From Sycobia sp. Sy_11 (taxonomy: Eukaryota > Arthropoda > Insecta > Hymenoptera > Epichrysomallidae): a stretch of 64,000 bases of DNA. Of this stretch, positions 24,487 to 36,856 are shown piece after piece. A program made the position numbers and the translations under genes. The DNA lies in assembly GCA_018907035.1 (NCBI GenBank), contig JACCIC010000002.1:7887501-7951500 (forward strand). Direction: 5' to 3'. Under the pieces are notes generated by a model. It was not told the DNA's origin. It did no database searches and saw only the letters and a program-made list of their open reading frames with translations. The stretch's first letter is position 1, and every line of letters starts with the position of its first letter.

Positions 24487-27400
24487 AACCGAAACGTCAT
24501 CAAAGAAACCTCTCTATGCTAAGACGGAGCTTTATTAAACCAAAATTGACATCGATTAGAGCATAATCGAAATTTTCTATGCGCGCAAAAAAGGAAAAAC
24601 CAATCGCAAATCAGCCTTTGACGGTGAACCATACAGCAACTTACCCAAATACAGCGTGTTCTTGTAGGCTGCCAGGCACTTGATCCCGCAGAACTCGCTC
24701 GAGTCGAAGCTATGATCGACCTTGATCCAGGAGTTCGAGCCCGGATTGAACATGTAGATGTTGGACACGCAGAGCGCGACCAGGCCGTTGATGACGCAGG
24801 TGGGCGGGACGTCGGTGAACGTCTCGGGTATGTCGGGCGCGTTTATCCAGGCCCCGGTGTTGAGATTGAGGATCTCGACCGAGGAGAGCTTGAGGCGGTA
24901 GCGGCCCACGCCCCCGATCAGTATCAGCTTGTCGTCGACTATCGCCAACGCCATGTGCCTCCGCGCCTTGCGCAGTCTTGAGGAATTTCGACGAATCGCA
25001 GTGCAAACAAGTGGACAAACAAACAAAAAATAAGAAAAGAAAGAAATTGAACGACCGTCGTTTTATTTTAACGAAAATTCCACTCTGTAATTGGGTTTGC
25101 ATACCTTGCCAAATAATACCACTTTTTGGAAATGAGACAGTAGCGCCAGACGTTCATGTGAAAATTGCACGAACCAAGTCGTAGTTCTCCGCCGATTTTG
25201 TAAACACTGAAGCCTGAAACGTCATTTTTTTTTTCATTTTATTATTCTGATCTCGAAAAGCTTGATTGTTCGTGTCTGACCAATAAGTCATTTCTCTACT
25301 TGAACAAAATCCTACTCTTTGCAAGAACGAAAATATCAAGCCAATTGAACAAGTAATAACTGATGGTTATGAATTATACGTGTGCGCAATTATATTAACA
25401 AATTAAAATAATCAATAAAGCTTTAAAATAAGTAATCTAATGAAAGAAAATAAACATAAACCTATTGCATAATATTTATTAGAACTTAAGTTTAGAAGTC
25501 TTATTTTAAGTATTATACATCATAAAATGAATAAAATAATTTGTAATAAAAATAAACCAATGGTATGCATAAGTGATATTTTATTATAGTAAAAAAGATT
25601 ATCTGTTATATTAAAAAAAAAAACAAGTTCATAGAAATTTATTTTAATACAATATGCAGCATTAGAATGTGCAATATATATTAACAAAAGAAGTAAGTGA
25701 ATTCGTTATATATTTTTTTTATTGTTTTCTCAAATTTGTTATATGTCTAGTAATATCGTGTAGATTATTTCCAAAAGATAGTTACAAAATATATTTTACT
25801 TTTAATTTTTTTCAGTTACCGTGTACGATGAAATTGTTATTGAACAAAGAAATTTACAAATAATTTTATGAACTAAATGCAAGCGAAAAAATAATTTAAA
25901 TCAATTGATTTATAATCAAACATTCTATGTTTAAATATATAATTTCATAAGACAGTTACACAATTTATACATATTATTCCGTAACAGTCCCATGAAAAAT
26001 AATAAAAATTGCAAAAAATACTATAATAGCATAATGAATTTTTCAAATATTTTAAAATGTATCGAAGCTCTATACACTGAAAAAAAAATTTTCTGATATC
26101 AAGTAAATCTTTATGTTTTGTACCAAGTAAAACATTTTCTATTAACAAAATATTCACTAGATTTCAAACGGCGTGTTTTGATTGAAACGGTCACTTCTTG
26201 CATCAAGTAAATACTTTCATCATTTAAGAAGATACATTCTCAATTTAAAAAATTGATTCACTTAGAACGAAATAAGAAAATAGTTACTTGATATAACAGA
26301 CTTTTTTCAATGTATGAATATTCCATGCAAGTTTCTTCAACATTTTTTATCTATACTTGTGTAGAACTAAAATCGTAGTAATTCACAACTGACTAGAATA
26401 AAATTTGAAAAATCTTCTGAGAAAATAAAAGATTAATAAGTCTTTAGATTTAACTATCTAACTATCAATGTGAACTTTGAACGCGTTTTTCTCAAAACGA
26501 GAAAATTTTAATTGACTAAACCGATGTAAAATTTTGTTTCATTTTGAAAAAAACATCAATTTAAGAAAATAATCAAATACTTTCAAATCCTTTAGCTTCA
26601 TAATGGTTAAGAAGTTATCGTCGCCCAATTTATTGCGTATTGGAGAATTTAAAAGTCTTGTAAATTAAAAAGTCTTGTAAATTTTACATAGCAAACGTTT
26701 AGATTATAAAGTAAGTCTAATAATGAAATATTTGTTCAAAATGTTTAAGAAATAACAAGGTGTTATATTACTATATGTTCATCCGAAAGAATTTTTAATA
26801 ATAAAAATATCTGATTGAAAATTTATAAAAACTTCAAATAAAATCCTGGCGTGGATTCTTTGCATTTAAATTATAAACCTTTTATAAAATGCTATCTCAC
26901 ATCTTCGATTTTCTCCATAGAATAAAAATAAATAATCAAAAATACATAATTGCTTATGGAATATGAATGAAATATGAACGTAACACTTTTAACGCAATGC
27001 TTTTGACGTTCAACTGAAAAGCGAAATTCTTAACGTCGAAAGCCATTGTTAAAATAAATTTTACTTCGTTCCGCGTGCTAGGCGCCTGGCCAATGCCAAG
27101 TAAGGTTTTCCGTGTAAAATGTGTTGAAATAAAATCGCGTAGAACTAAAGTACGGACTTGTAAAACAGACTCGCTCTCTCAGCATCTCGGCAATGAGATA
27201 AAAATTATTTATACTCGAAAATGTTTCATTGTATCGGAGATTATCGACATTATCCGACTGCCGTATTTGCAGCGTTATTATATGGAGAGGGAAAAAACTG
27301 CTGGTCAGCCCTTATTTTTTGTATAGTTTGTTGTCAAAAAAAAAAAAAAATATTCTAAAGACTGACTCTGCAAATTCACCTCCAGCCATTCAACCCCGTC

Positions 27401-30400
27401 CAAATGAAATAAGAATCTTACAGCTCGTTCGTCCGCGCGTATAAGAATAAATTGCAAATCGAAAGAGTTTTGCAAAGAGAAGAGTCTTACCTCTCCCTAT
27501 GACCCCCATGCCCGCGAGATCCCTCCCGTGCTCCTCCATCCGCCAGACCTCGATTATCTCCCCGAACTTGGCCGGCACCTTCTGCTGAAACCCGTACACC
27601 ACCCGCGTATTGCAATCCTCGTCGCTCTCCGTCTTGATCGCCTCCGCGAAGAAGCAGTGCATCAGCGCGGGCTTGCGCTCCTGGCTGCCCAGCTTCTCGT
27701 GCAGCCTCGTCAGCTGGAGGCCCATCTGCTTGCCGTCGCTGCTGAGGCCGTCGATCGGGGCCCCGCCCGCGTCCCTGGCCAGCCTCTCCTCGATCACGCG
27801 GGCCAGATGATCGACGCTCGCTACGACGTTCACGTTGCGCACGAGCTGGAGAAAGTCGCTGTTGGACAGGGCCATGAGCTCGTCGAGAGGTACCTCCGCG
27901 AATCTGTCGAGGCAGGCCGAGTACGTGACGTCGATGAGGGCCGTGAGACTGAGGTCGCGCGACAACTTCCAAATGTCCATGAGGAGCTCGGGCTTGAGCC
28001 AGTGCTGGATAATGATGTCGGTCAGCTCCTGGCTGAGCTCCTCCACGGAATAGATGATGCTGAGCTCGAGGAGCTGTTTGAGGCAGTCGAAGCTGTCCGA
28101 GAGGAATTTCTGGAGGGAGATTTTTATCTGGTGCGACTCGTTGGCCCGCACAAGCGGCGGATCCTCCTCGATCCAGTCGCAAAAATCCTGCGTAAGTAAA
28201 TAATACACAAATACAGTTATAAATTATTATATATATTTCAATTTTCAAGAGTTATACTGAAAAAAAATGTTCTAATTCTAAGGAAATTTTATTTGAATCA
28301 AGTAAACATTATTGTGATGGAAGAAAATCAAATTGCGTATTAAGAAATTTGGTTTGTGATTTAAAAAAATACTTACTTGACTCAAGTAAATATTTTTTAG
28401 AAAAATTGTTTTAATTTCGCAATTCAGAGAAAAAAGAAACATCAGTCAGTTGAATAATCTTAAATTAAATTAAATTAAGTAAATCATTCACTTAATGTTA
28501 TTGGTACTTAATCTATAGGATTAACATTGTTATAATTATTTTCATATACGTTTTTACATCGGTTTTATCCTACTATATATTAGGTTGTCAAATATCTCCC
28601 TTCCGCTTTTTTGCTCTTCATTCAATGCTTTATAAAAAGTGTTACAGTGGTCGGTTTTACTTCAAATATGCGCCGTTTTATTCGATAATCTGTTTACATC
28701 TAGACAGCAACTTCATAATACCCCTCTCGTAGAAACCGCTCTCCTTATTTGCGAAGAACTTGGACAGCCACTTTTCACAAGCCTCTTTTGAGTCCAACTT
28801 TACACGACCAAGGGCGTTCGACATGGACAGGAACAGGTGATAATCACTTGGCGCAATGTCCGGGCTATATGGTCGATGCGATAAAATCTCCCATCCGAAC
28901 TCCAGTAGCTTCTGACGAGTCATCAACGAAGTGTGTGATCTGGCATTGTCCTGGTGGAATACTACACCCTTCCTGTTGGCCAATTGCGGACGCTTCTGGT
29001 CGATAGCCTACTTCAAGCGGTCCAGTTGTTCACAATAGATCGTAGAATTAAGCGTCTGGCCATAAGGGAGCAGCTCATAGTGGATAATTTCTCTTCCAAT
29101 CCCACCAAATACACAACAAAACCTTCTTGGCCGTCAATCCCAGCTTGGCCACTGTTTGGGACGGCCCACCGGCCTTGGACCACGACCGTTTTCGCTTGAT
29201 ATCGTCGTATGTGATCCATTTTTCGTCACCAGTCACCATCCGTTTAAAAAACTGGTAGAGTTCGTTCCGTTTCAGCAGCACATCGCAGGCATTGATTCGG
29301 TCCAGAAAGTTTTTTTGCGTGAAATCATGCGGCACCTAAACATCAAGCTTTTTCGCATCCAGCCTTCTGCAGATGGTTTAAAACGGTTTGGTGACTAACT
29401 CTCATCACCTGGGCGATGTCACGAGATGGCATATTCCGTTCTAACTCGATAAATTCCATGATTTGATCGGTATTCGTCGTCACAGGTCTGCTGCCGGCTG
29501 GCTTATCCATGGTGTCGTTTTCACCGGCTCTGAATCGTCGAAACCATTCCTCTGCGGTTTGAATTGGTAGCGTACCATCCTCTGAAACACCATTAATTAC
29601 ACGGAACGTTTCTCTAGCGGATTTGTCTTTGATGAAGGAAAACTTTAAAATAGCGCGAATTGCCGCGTTAGTCAACTCCATGTTTACACGTCTATAACTT
29701 TTGAACGCAATATCCAAACTAATCATGCATAACGTCATTTTATACGCTATGTCAAGACCTTTCAAATGATGTATAGTGTTGCCAGATACGAGCTCTATAG
29801 CGCTTTGTACATAGCCGCGAAATTCATAAGACAAAAAGGCGGAAGGGAGATATTTGACAACCTAATATTATGTCGTACATATATATTAACAACTTTTAAC
29901 ACATGCACACATAGAATGCAATGCAATGCAATTCGGTTTTAAGCACTCTTCTACTTGAACTTGCATGTGATACAAACATTATGGGTTCATTATATTATAA
30001 ACAAAAAGGATATTGTGTTTTATGCGAGTGTCATAAAAATCATGCATCCATATTATGGTGATAAATTTTTTAAACAAGGCCAAAATATTTACTTGAAACA
30101 AATAATTATTATTATTGGTAATGATTTATATTTATTTATAGTAAGGATGGTTATGTATGCTAGTGATTTATATATATTTATAGTATAGTAATGATTTAAG
30201 CAAATATTAGCTTGATTATAGATAACTATTGGTAACCAATGCTATATTTTATATCGTAATTACTCTTTAGATTTTCATAGCTCAAAAAGTGATTCTGAGT
30301 TAATATTTTTTATAACGTGGCTGTTTGATTCACTTATTTTAAGAAAATAATTTACTTCAATAAAGTAATTGTTTTTTAATTTAAATTCATAGTGACTTGA

Positions 30401-31204
30401 TTCACATAAATGAAATTTAAGAAAATGAGCTGACTTGTTCGGAAAAAAAATTTTTTAAATCTAAATTCATTTATTTTTGTGAAGTACGTATATATTTGAA
30501 TCAAGTAAATTGATTTTTAGTAAATAGATTTGCCCGAATCAAGTACATTTTTTTTCAAGGTAAAGGAATCAACAATGAAATTTTCATCATTCGAGACTGT
30601 TCATCGTGCCATATTTCTCTCTTTCTTATATAAAGGAATACAAAGTTTTTTCTTGATAAGAAGACAAGAAATGTGAAATAATTATTTGAAATAAATGTGA
30701 AATGTGAAAAAATTTAGAATTTCGACCGGCGCAATGTGAAATTGCTTTATTATTAACAGCTAAAATGTAAATAATGAAATATTACCTCGAATTAGAGATA
30801 AGGAGTAACAAATGTTTTATGATAACCTGTAAAATTCGTTCACAATTGAAAATCTTGAAATATTATTACATACACATAGAAATTTTGCTTTTATTTCTAT
30901 TCATAGACTGTTTTTAAAAAATAATAAAAAAATACTTTTTTGCATTACCTATGGTATAATTAACGAAATTATTAAAACGGTGCGCGTTGTTAAATAATAA
31001 AATAATTTAACACTGCGCTTGATTTATTTTTTTTACAGAAGGGTTTCAATTAAGTGATCAAAAACACGGGTATATATATTTTTATTTTTTTAGTCATTTT
31101 ATGCGCATTGTAAAGCTTTGTAAAAGCATGAAGAGAATATTACGTATATAGTCATTTTCTAAAAGCTATAAAAATTGTTATTTTAGAGAAACACGCATTT
31201 ATTT

Positions 31205-31256
<52 letters not shown>

Positions 31257-31264
31257 CATATATA

Positions 31265-31300
<36 letters not shown>

Positions 31301-34134
31301 TGTATGTATGTATATATGTACTAAGTACTAAGCTATATGTTAAAATCCGATACATATACAAATTATGATGGGGATCCATGTAAGGTGAAAAAAATACTAT
31401 TATATTACAGCTCTTAGTTTCCATCAAAGTCTTTCAGAATACGAAGTGTAATAAATAGACTAATTTATTGAATCTATGTTGTATTCACTCAAGTAAAGAT
31501 CGCAATTTTGTTTTATTAATTTCAATTTCGAAAAAAAATTTTCACTTATACAATTGGTAACTATAATCGTGGTGTAAATTATTAATAAGCTGTTAATATT
31601 AGAAAAAATTTCCTTTACAAATAATAAATATACTTTTATGAATTATTATACACTTGTATAGTATTTAAGCTGTATTTCTTAATTATTGATAAGACTAATA
31701 AAATATCTGATTTATGTTATAAAAAATAAAAACAGTTTTCCAATTTTTCATCTGTGTTTATGAACTTGACCTAATTCCAAGCGCAGTTTTTTTTTTTTTA
31801 ATAAGAGATTTCTCGTAACTCTTTACACGCAATTGTGATAGTAAAAAATCATTCATTGTTTAATGGGACGTTTTATGTAGTTGCGGAAAGCCATGACCAA
31901 GATAGATTATACCAGCTTATACCGTGTATATAGTGTGAATTTCTATTACTACAAAAAACGCGCATAAGAAAATTTTGTGCAATGAATTTTCTTGAACAAA
32001 ATATAAAAAAATAATTTCATTCATTTAATTAAAACTTAAATTGAAACTTACAATTGCCGTATAAGTGATAGAAAATTTTTAAAACACATTAATTATTTAA
32101 AGAAATCTGAATACGTGAGCTATTCAAGCAACCAACATAATCATAAAATCGCGCATAAAATTTTTGTTCTGGCCTCCGGTCGTTTGGCTACTTTTACGAA
32201 AATAGCAAAATATGCGACAGGTGAAATAACAGACCGTAAAAAGATATTTCTAAGTAAAATTGTACAAAAAAAATGTTTGTATAAAATTTACACGTTACTT
32301 TCAAAAGAGAACAAATACTGTGATATCTACCTAAACATGCAAATTTATTATATATAATAGTACTGATACATTGATATGATTAAAAAAATCAACGATTCAT
32401 CAGATTATTTTATAAAGTACTAACACGATATATTCAAAATTATACCTATTTCATTTTCAAATTACGAATAATATCATTAGTATCATATTATAAAAAAATT
32501 ATTTCTGATAAATATCTGATATATAAACAAATAACTTTAATCTATATAACTTTACAAACTTTTGGACGGTGGTGTTTATAAATCTATAACTATATATATC
32601 TTAATAAATTAAATTAGTTTTTAGTATTGGGTGTACAAGTAAGTTTCCAACGTTCGTCAAAAAATGGCATCACCAGTAGATTCCGGGTAGAAATGTCAGA
32701 TCACATTGTTATATTTGTAGGTTGCGTATCTATCGACAACTTAACAGCAATACATTCGAGCATTTCTTTCGGTGTTGTTTATTTTATCGAGCAAAATCTT
32801 GACAAATTTCCAGCCAAATAAACTACATTTGTGGGAAGCGCTGCTTCTTTTCTTTAATACGAGGGAAAACGCAGCTGAGGCCTATCGTTTGCTTTTGGAA
32901 GCTTGTGGGGCGGAGTGTATTGGTGAATCGACATACCGCGACTGGCTGAAATGATTCAAATTTGGCGATTTGGAAGTTGCAGACAAGAATCGCTCCCGAA
33001 AGCCGAAAAGTTTTGAAGACGAGAAATTAGACGGCTGGATGGATGAAGGATGAAGATCCGTGTCAGATTCAAGAGGAACTTACTGCATCATTGAGTATCG
33101 TGCAAGGTTGGAAACTGGGTGCCGTACGAATTGAAGCCGAGAGACGTCGAAGGCGATTTTGCACGTACGAAATGTTGCTTCAGCGGTATAAAAATAACTC
33201 ATTTTTGCGTCTTACTGTCACTGCTGATCAAAATGGATCTATTATACCAGCTGTAAACTCAGAGAATCGTACACAAAGCCCAGGCGAGCCAGCCCAATCG
33301 ACGCCGAAACGAAATATTCACGTAAATAAGATCATGCTCTGCATATAGTGGGACCAAAAGGATGTCCTATACTATGAACTACTTTCGAGTGGTCAAACCA
33401 TCAAAGGGCCACTGTATCGAACCCAACTTATTTGTTTGAGGCGAGCATTACAGGAAAAAAACGCCAGAATATGAGACCAGGTATGAGTCTGTCATTTTTC
33501 GTCACGATAACGCTCGGCCACATGTTGCGGCTTCGGTCAAAAACTATTTGCAGAATAGTGGATGGAAAATACTGCCTCACCCGCCTTACAGTCCAGACTT
33601 GACATCATCTGACTACAACTTGATTCGATCAATGCGGAACGCTCTTACGGGACTACGCTTCAGTTCAGTAGAGGAAATCAAAAATCGACTCGATACGTTC
33701 TTGGGCTTGAAAGATTAGAAAGTTTTTGCTCCGGAGTCATAAATTGACAGGAAAATGGGAAAAAGTTATAGCTTTCGATGGACGATACTGTAAATAAAGG
33801 ATAGTAACCATGCTTTTATAATAAACCCTCACATTTGAAAAAAAAAAAAAAACTCTGACAACTTACTTACACACCCAATATATTTGAAAATATACATAAA
33901 ATCACTGCATGTCAATCTTATAATCTGCTATAAAAGTTATCAGAATTAAAAAGATGAATTTGAAGAATCGACCATTTTTCATATTATATAACTTATTAGT
34001 TGTAGGATCTTTTACACGTCAAACCTTAATGTGTTATTTTTCAGAGCGATGAATATATAATCTATAAGAAATTTCAAGCTAAACACATGCTTGTATAGTC
34101 AATTTCAGTAACGATCCTAAAAATTCGAGTAATC

Positions 34135-34187
<53 letters not shown>

Positions 34188-34606
34188 TATTAATAAATAA
34201 ATTAGTTATTACAGCTGATAATTGTGATCGCACAGTGTCATCTTTAAAAAAAATTATTAATTATTACGCTGTTTCTATGTGTAAAAAATTATATCAATAA
34301 TCCATATTATTCCTTTCAGGCTATTAAATTATTTGCGAAGATTTCATTTTAATGTTTACTCTATCAAAAACAGATTTTTCTATTCTATATGGAAAGAACA
34401 GACGTTTTCGTTTACACCATGAAATATTCCTTGCATTTCAAAATATCCCATTCAAAAAAAAAAAATTAATTTAATTTTATAAAATTTAATTTCAAATATG
34501 AGAATTTGTCAAATAATATTACATAACAGAAATCCAGAATATTTGCAACAACAAAAAAAGTAATTTGTATAAAAACTGTAGCGATAGCTGCCATATAAGT
34601 ATATGT

Positions 34607-34654
<48 letters not shown>

Positions 34655-35887
34655 ACGTGGGTGGGAGACTGTCGTGTTTTATGGTTATATGGGATATTAG
34701 GGCGGATGTATATGACGAGGGCAAGCTGTGTGGGATTGACCGTTAGATAAAAATTGGCTAACCTGAAAAATAAATTCGTCATTGAACTATACTATTAAAC
34801 GGACAATTTTAAAATGATGTTCATAGTAACTGGTAGCAATGGTAGTATAATAGAAGCAAACTAGTGGCGAGAATGAAAACGCATCAGAAAAACTGTACGC
34901 AACTTCATCAGTCCAACGTTATTAATGTCGTTCTCGCATTATTTCGCTCTCTATATATTGCAATTTTTTAATTTAAAAAATCATTTAATAGAATTATATA
35001 AAAAAATAGACACTGTATTTAAGAAAATTCTTACAAAAAATCTTTTTATTTATTTATCCGCTAAAATCTTCTGTAAAATTTTTAGCTCTCATAAAACCTT
35101 CGATATAAAATATATCTGTGCAAACATAATAGATCATGTCATATATAGTTCAATCGAATTTGTAAAGGAGGCGCTGTTCAGTGAAATACGATATAATAAT
35201 CCCATAAAGATTAGGGGGAAAGTCTCGAGGGGAGATGAACCTATACACTTTGTCTACTACCATGTGCCAACGGTCAATTTTTATTTTGTTTTATTCATGC
35301 TTTATTATTATAATGTTACGAATAATCAGGATGAACCATTAGGATGAGCTTAAATATAAATCGTCATGACTAATTTTTAGAATGACTTAACTGTATCAAG
35401 AGTTTAAATTTTTTCCGGCGCAATCATTAAATTCAAAAACTATTTTTTCATCATCTATCTTTAAATAAACGCATGACTCAGATATTTATGATGATAGTTG
35501 AAAAAACTACCTATTATCGTTTATATAAAAAAAGTCTAAAATAAGCAAATTTATTACTTAAAACTTGGACAATTATAAGAAATTGAAATTATAATCAAAT
35601 TAATTAAGTTACAGCTTAATATTTGTTATTATTATTAATGATTATCATCAATAATCATATTGGCGTTGTTTTTATTACTAGTTAATTAACATTATATTAT
35701 TAGTGTTTAGTGTTTGGTTATATAGTGATGTCATTTCTCATGATTTGTCAATGCTAAACTTTTCTAATAAGATAAAGATATTTCGAAAACTCTAAAAATA
35801 ACAATGATAAAAACGCTTAACAATATAAATAAAGATCGGAGTAATGGTGATGTTTTGAACGCATGCATAAAGATAAACATATCAGTA

Positions 35888-35946
<59 letters not shown>

Positions 35947-36162
35947 CATACATGTATATATAATTGGATTTATAATGCTACACATCACCTGCAAAATTGA
36001 AGGTGTTACTTTATAATGAACTGTCTGCTCATTGTCCTTGGAGTCACTGAAATTGTGAGAGAACAGCGATTCAAAGTATCGGCTCTTTTCAACGATCCTC
36101 TGCTTATCAACGTGAAAGCGATTGTCCTCCAGGATTAACGTTATCCTTGCCCTTTCCGTCAT
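22359..36162 (-). CDS. BTB-BACK-Kelch protein
   Basis: Exons in coding order are 36162-35989, 28187-27491, 25213-25105, 24976-24645 and 22798-22359. Phases fit at every junction and the total is 1752 nt, 583 aa. Exon 1 is the BTB N-terminal half (ILEDNRFHVDKQ, SRYFESLFS). Exon 2 completes BTB, adds BACK (about 110-210) and begins Kelch. The 109 nt exon 3 supplies a Kelch blade (YKIGGELRLG, VWRYCLISKKW). Exon 4 has LILIGGVGRYRLKLSSVEIL and NTGAWI. Exon 5 holds the last blade, an almost purely acidic run at about residues 513-539, and a 44-residue tail. BTB-BACK-Kelch proteins typically serve as Cullin-3 substrate adaptors, or bind actin; that role is known for the family, not shown here. The in-frame sequence upstream of ATG 36162 has only a GTG, so I start there. 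The orthologue is not recognised. Confidence 0.9.
22799..24644. other. BTB-Kelch intron 4
   Basis: A 1.85 kb AT-rich intron between the last two coding exons. It contains a poly(A) run of about 34 (24450-24483). A short sequence containing GACCGAAACATCGT occurs twice (near 24046 and 24215). No gene is recognised. Confidence 0.65.
25214..27490. other. BTB-Kelch intron 2
   Basis: A 2.3 kb intron between exon 2 and the small exon 3. It carries the short inverted-repeat element at 26071-26315. No gene is recognised inside. Confidence 0.65.
26071..26315. mobile_element. MITE-like element with CACTGAAAAAA ends
   Basis: A segment of about 245 bp bounded by imperfect inverted termini. The left end reads TATACACTGAAAAAA and the right end, reverse-complemented, reads CATACATTGAAAAAA; each is followed inward by ATCAAGTAA. 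The interior repeats the motif ATCAAGTAAA several times and has no coding capacity. Related sequence occurs near 28253-28400 and 30440-30560 in the same gene. This is consistent with a small non-autonomous DNA element. Confidence 0.5.
28580..29865 (-). mobile_element. mariner element, 1286 bp, TA target duplication
   Basis: Both ends carry near-identical inverted repeats of about 28 bp beginning TTAGGTTGTCAAATATC, and TA dinucleotides flank each end (28578-28579 and 29866-29867). Size and ends are those of a full-length mariner. It is inserted in the first intron of the BTB-Kelch gene, in the same orientation as that gene. Its transposase frame is broken. Confidence 0.93.
28678..29681 (-). 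pseudogene. mariner transposase, inactivated
   Basis: The frame starts at an ATG (MELTNAAIRAI) and ends at a stop just inside the other terminal repeat, about 1.0 kb, the length expected for a transposase of about 340 aa. The helix-turn-helix region, VTGDEKW, HQDNARSH and PSDYHLF motifs are all readable, with 34 residues between the second and third aspartates (DD34D). The copy is dead: a frameshift occurs near 29352-29365, a TAG follows shortly where the frame resumes (before PHDFTQKNF), and a further frame change occurs around 29080. In a live element this enzyme cuts and pastes the element at TA sites. Confidence 0.9.
31209..31315. repeat. compound (TA)n-(GTAT)n microsatellite
   Basis: About 31 TA units with one interruption run into about 10 GTAT units. 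It is inside BTB-Kelch intron 1, between the two mariners. Confidence 0.9.
32627..33878 (+). mobile_element. second mariner element, 1252 bp, different lineage
   Basis: The left end reads TTGGGTGTACAAGTAAGTT and the right end, reverse-complemented, reads TTGGGTGTGTAAGTAAGTT. TA duplications flank it at 32625-32626 and 33879-33880. Terminal repeats and coding remnants differ clearly from the element at 28580, so this is a separate subfamily; I would guess the irritans group from the termini and protein motifs. It is opposite in orientation to the host gene. Confidence 0.92.
32800..33790 (+). pseudogene. mariner transposase, heavily decayed
   Basis: Fragments in changing frames keep transposase motifs in order. 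An N-terminal block with ENAAEAYRLLLEACG and STYRDWLK comes first, then DEDPCQIQEEL, then HDNARPHVA and SSDYNL with exactly 34 residues between the last two aspartates (DD34D). Many stops and frameshifts separate the blocks, so no functional protein can be made. The decay is greater than in the neighbouring mariner, suggesting an older insertion. Confidence 0.88.
34139..34184. repeat. (TA)n microsatellite
   Basis: About 22 TA units in BTB-Kelch intron 1. Confidence 0.88.
34607..34651. repeat. (TA)n microsatellite
   Basis: About 22 TA units in BTB-Kelch intron 1, some 420 bp from the preceding array. Confidence 0.88.
35888..35953. repeat. (TA)n-(CATA)n microsatellite near BTB exon 1 donor
   Basis: About 27 TA units followed by three ACATA-type units. 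In the sense of the BTB-Kelch gene it begins about 35 bp inside intron 1. Confidence 0.88.
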
Positions 36163-36524
36163 CTTTTCTCTCCTCGCTCCACCCTTGCTCTTCTCCCTGC
36201 ACTCTCTTTCTTTCACTATATCCTTCTCTCTTTCTTTATATATAATTATATCGCTATTTTACTCATAGACGTCTGTGTTCACATTTTATTATCGCACAGT
36301 AGTGCTTTCTGAAAGCAACAATTTCGACGTATAACATATATAATATACAAATCCTTGCAAAGCCGCTAAAGGAATGAATTATGTACTCGGCACTCGGCCG
36401 TCGGCACTCGGCATATAAACAAAAATATGCGAAGGTTTGATGTTAACTGTTAAGCTGTGATAATGCTATACTAATACTATACTACCAGCATCATATCTAT
36501 TGCCTATACACGCGCGTGCGCCAG

Positions 36525-36553
36525 TCCAACCAAACCGTTAAGGTTTGGTTGGA
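36525..36553. repeat. perfect 12 bp inverted repeat, 5 nt spacer
   Basis: The arms are TCCAACCAAACC and GGTTTGGTTGGA around GTTAA. It lies about 360 bp upstream of the BTB-Kelch ATG and 300 bp beyond the MED4 stop. It could be a factor-binding palindrome in the BTB-Kelch promoter, or chance. Confidence 0.6.
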
Positions 36554-36794
36554 ATCTAGTGTTTAAATTTTGTAAGAATTATGTTCTTACCTAACTTTTG
36601 ACAGTTTTATTTACGTATTCCGAAATCAAACATTAATGTAGACTCGGAATATTTTCTAAATTTAAATATATTTTTCACTTTATAGTTATTTTAACATATA
36701 TATTCATATTGATTTACATATAATTTAAAAATAAATTTTTTAATTATAGCAAAACCTTGAAATAAAAATTAATATATTTATAGTAAAGAAATTC

Positions 36795-36800
36795 TTTATT
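36795..36800 (-). promoter_or_regulatory. polyadenylation signal for MED4
   Basis: TTTATT on the plus strand gives AATAAA on the minus strand, 57 nt after the MED4 stop codon. Confidence 0.5.
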
Positions 36801-36856
36801 ATACATATATAAATATACATAAGATACAACTCTGATTAGAAAAAATAAAATATTAT

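Larger units (their letters stand above)
28188..35988. other. BTB-Kelch intron 1 (7.8 kb)
   Basis: A large first intron splitting the BTB domain between a CAG/GTGATG donor and a TTACGCAG acceptor, phase 0. It contains two full-length but inactive mariner elements, (TA)n and (GTAT)n arrays, and repeats related to the 26071 element. I see no host gene in it on either strand. Confidence 0.75.

Noticed and set aside
27487..28248. Alternative minus- and plus-strand frames over BTB-Kelch exon 2
   Set aside because: No domain features and no splice-phase support, unlike the BTB/BACK frame.
36163..36216. N-terminal extension of the BTB-Kelch protein
   Set aside because: The upstream in-frame codon at 36216 is GTG, and the extra residues are a simple Lys/Glu/Arg-rich tract. 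The first ATG is at 36162.
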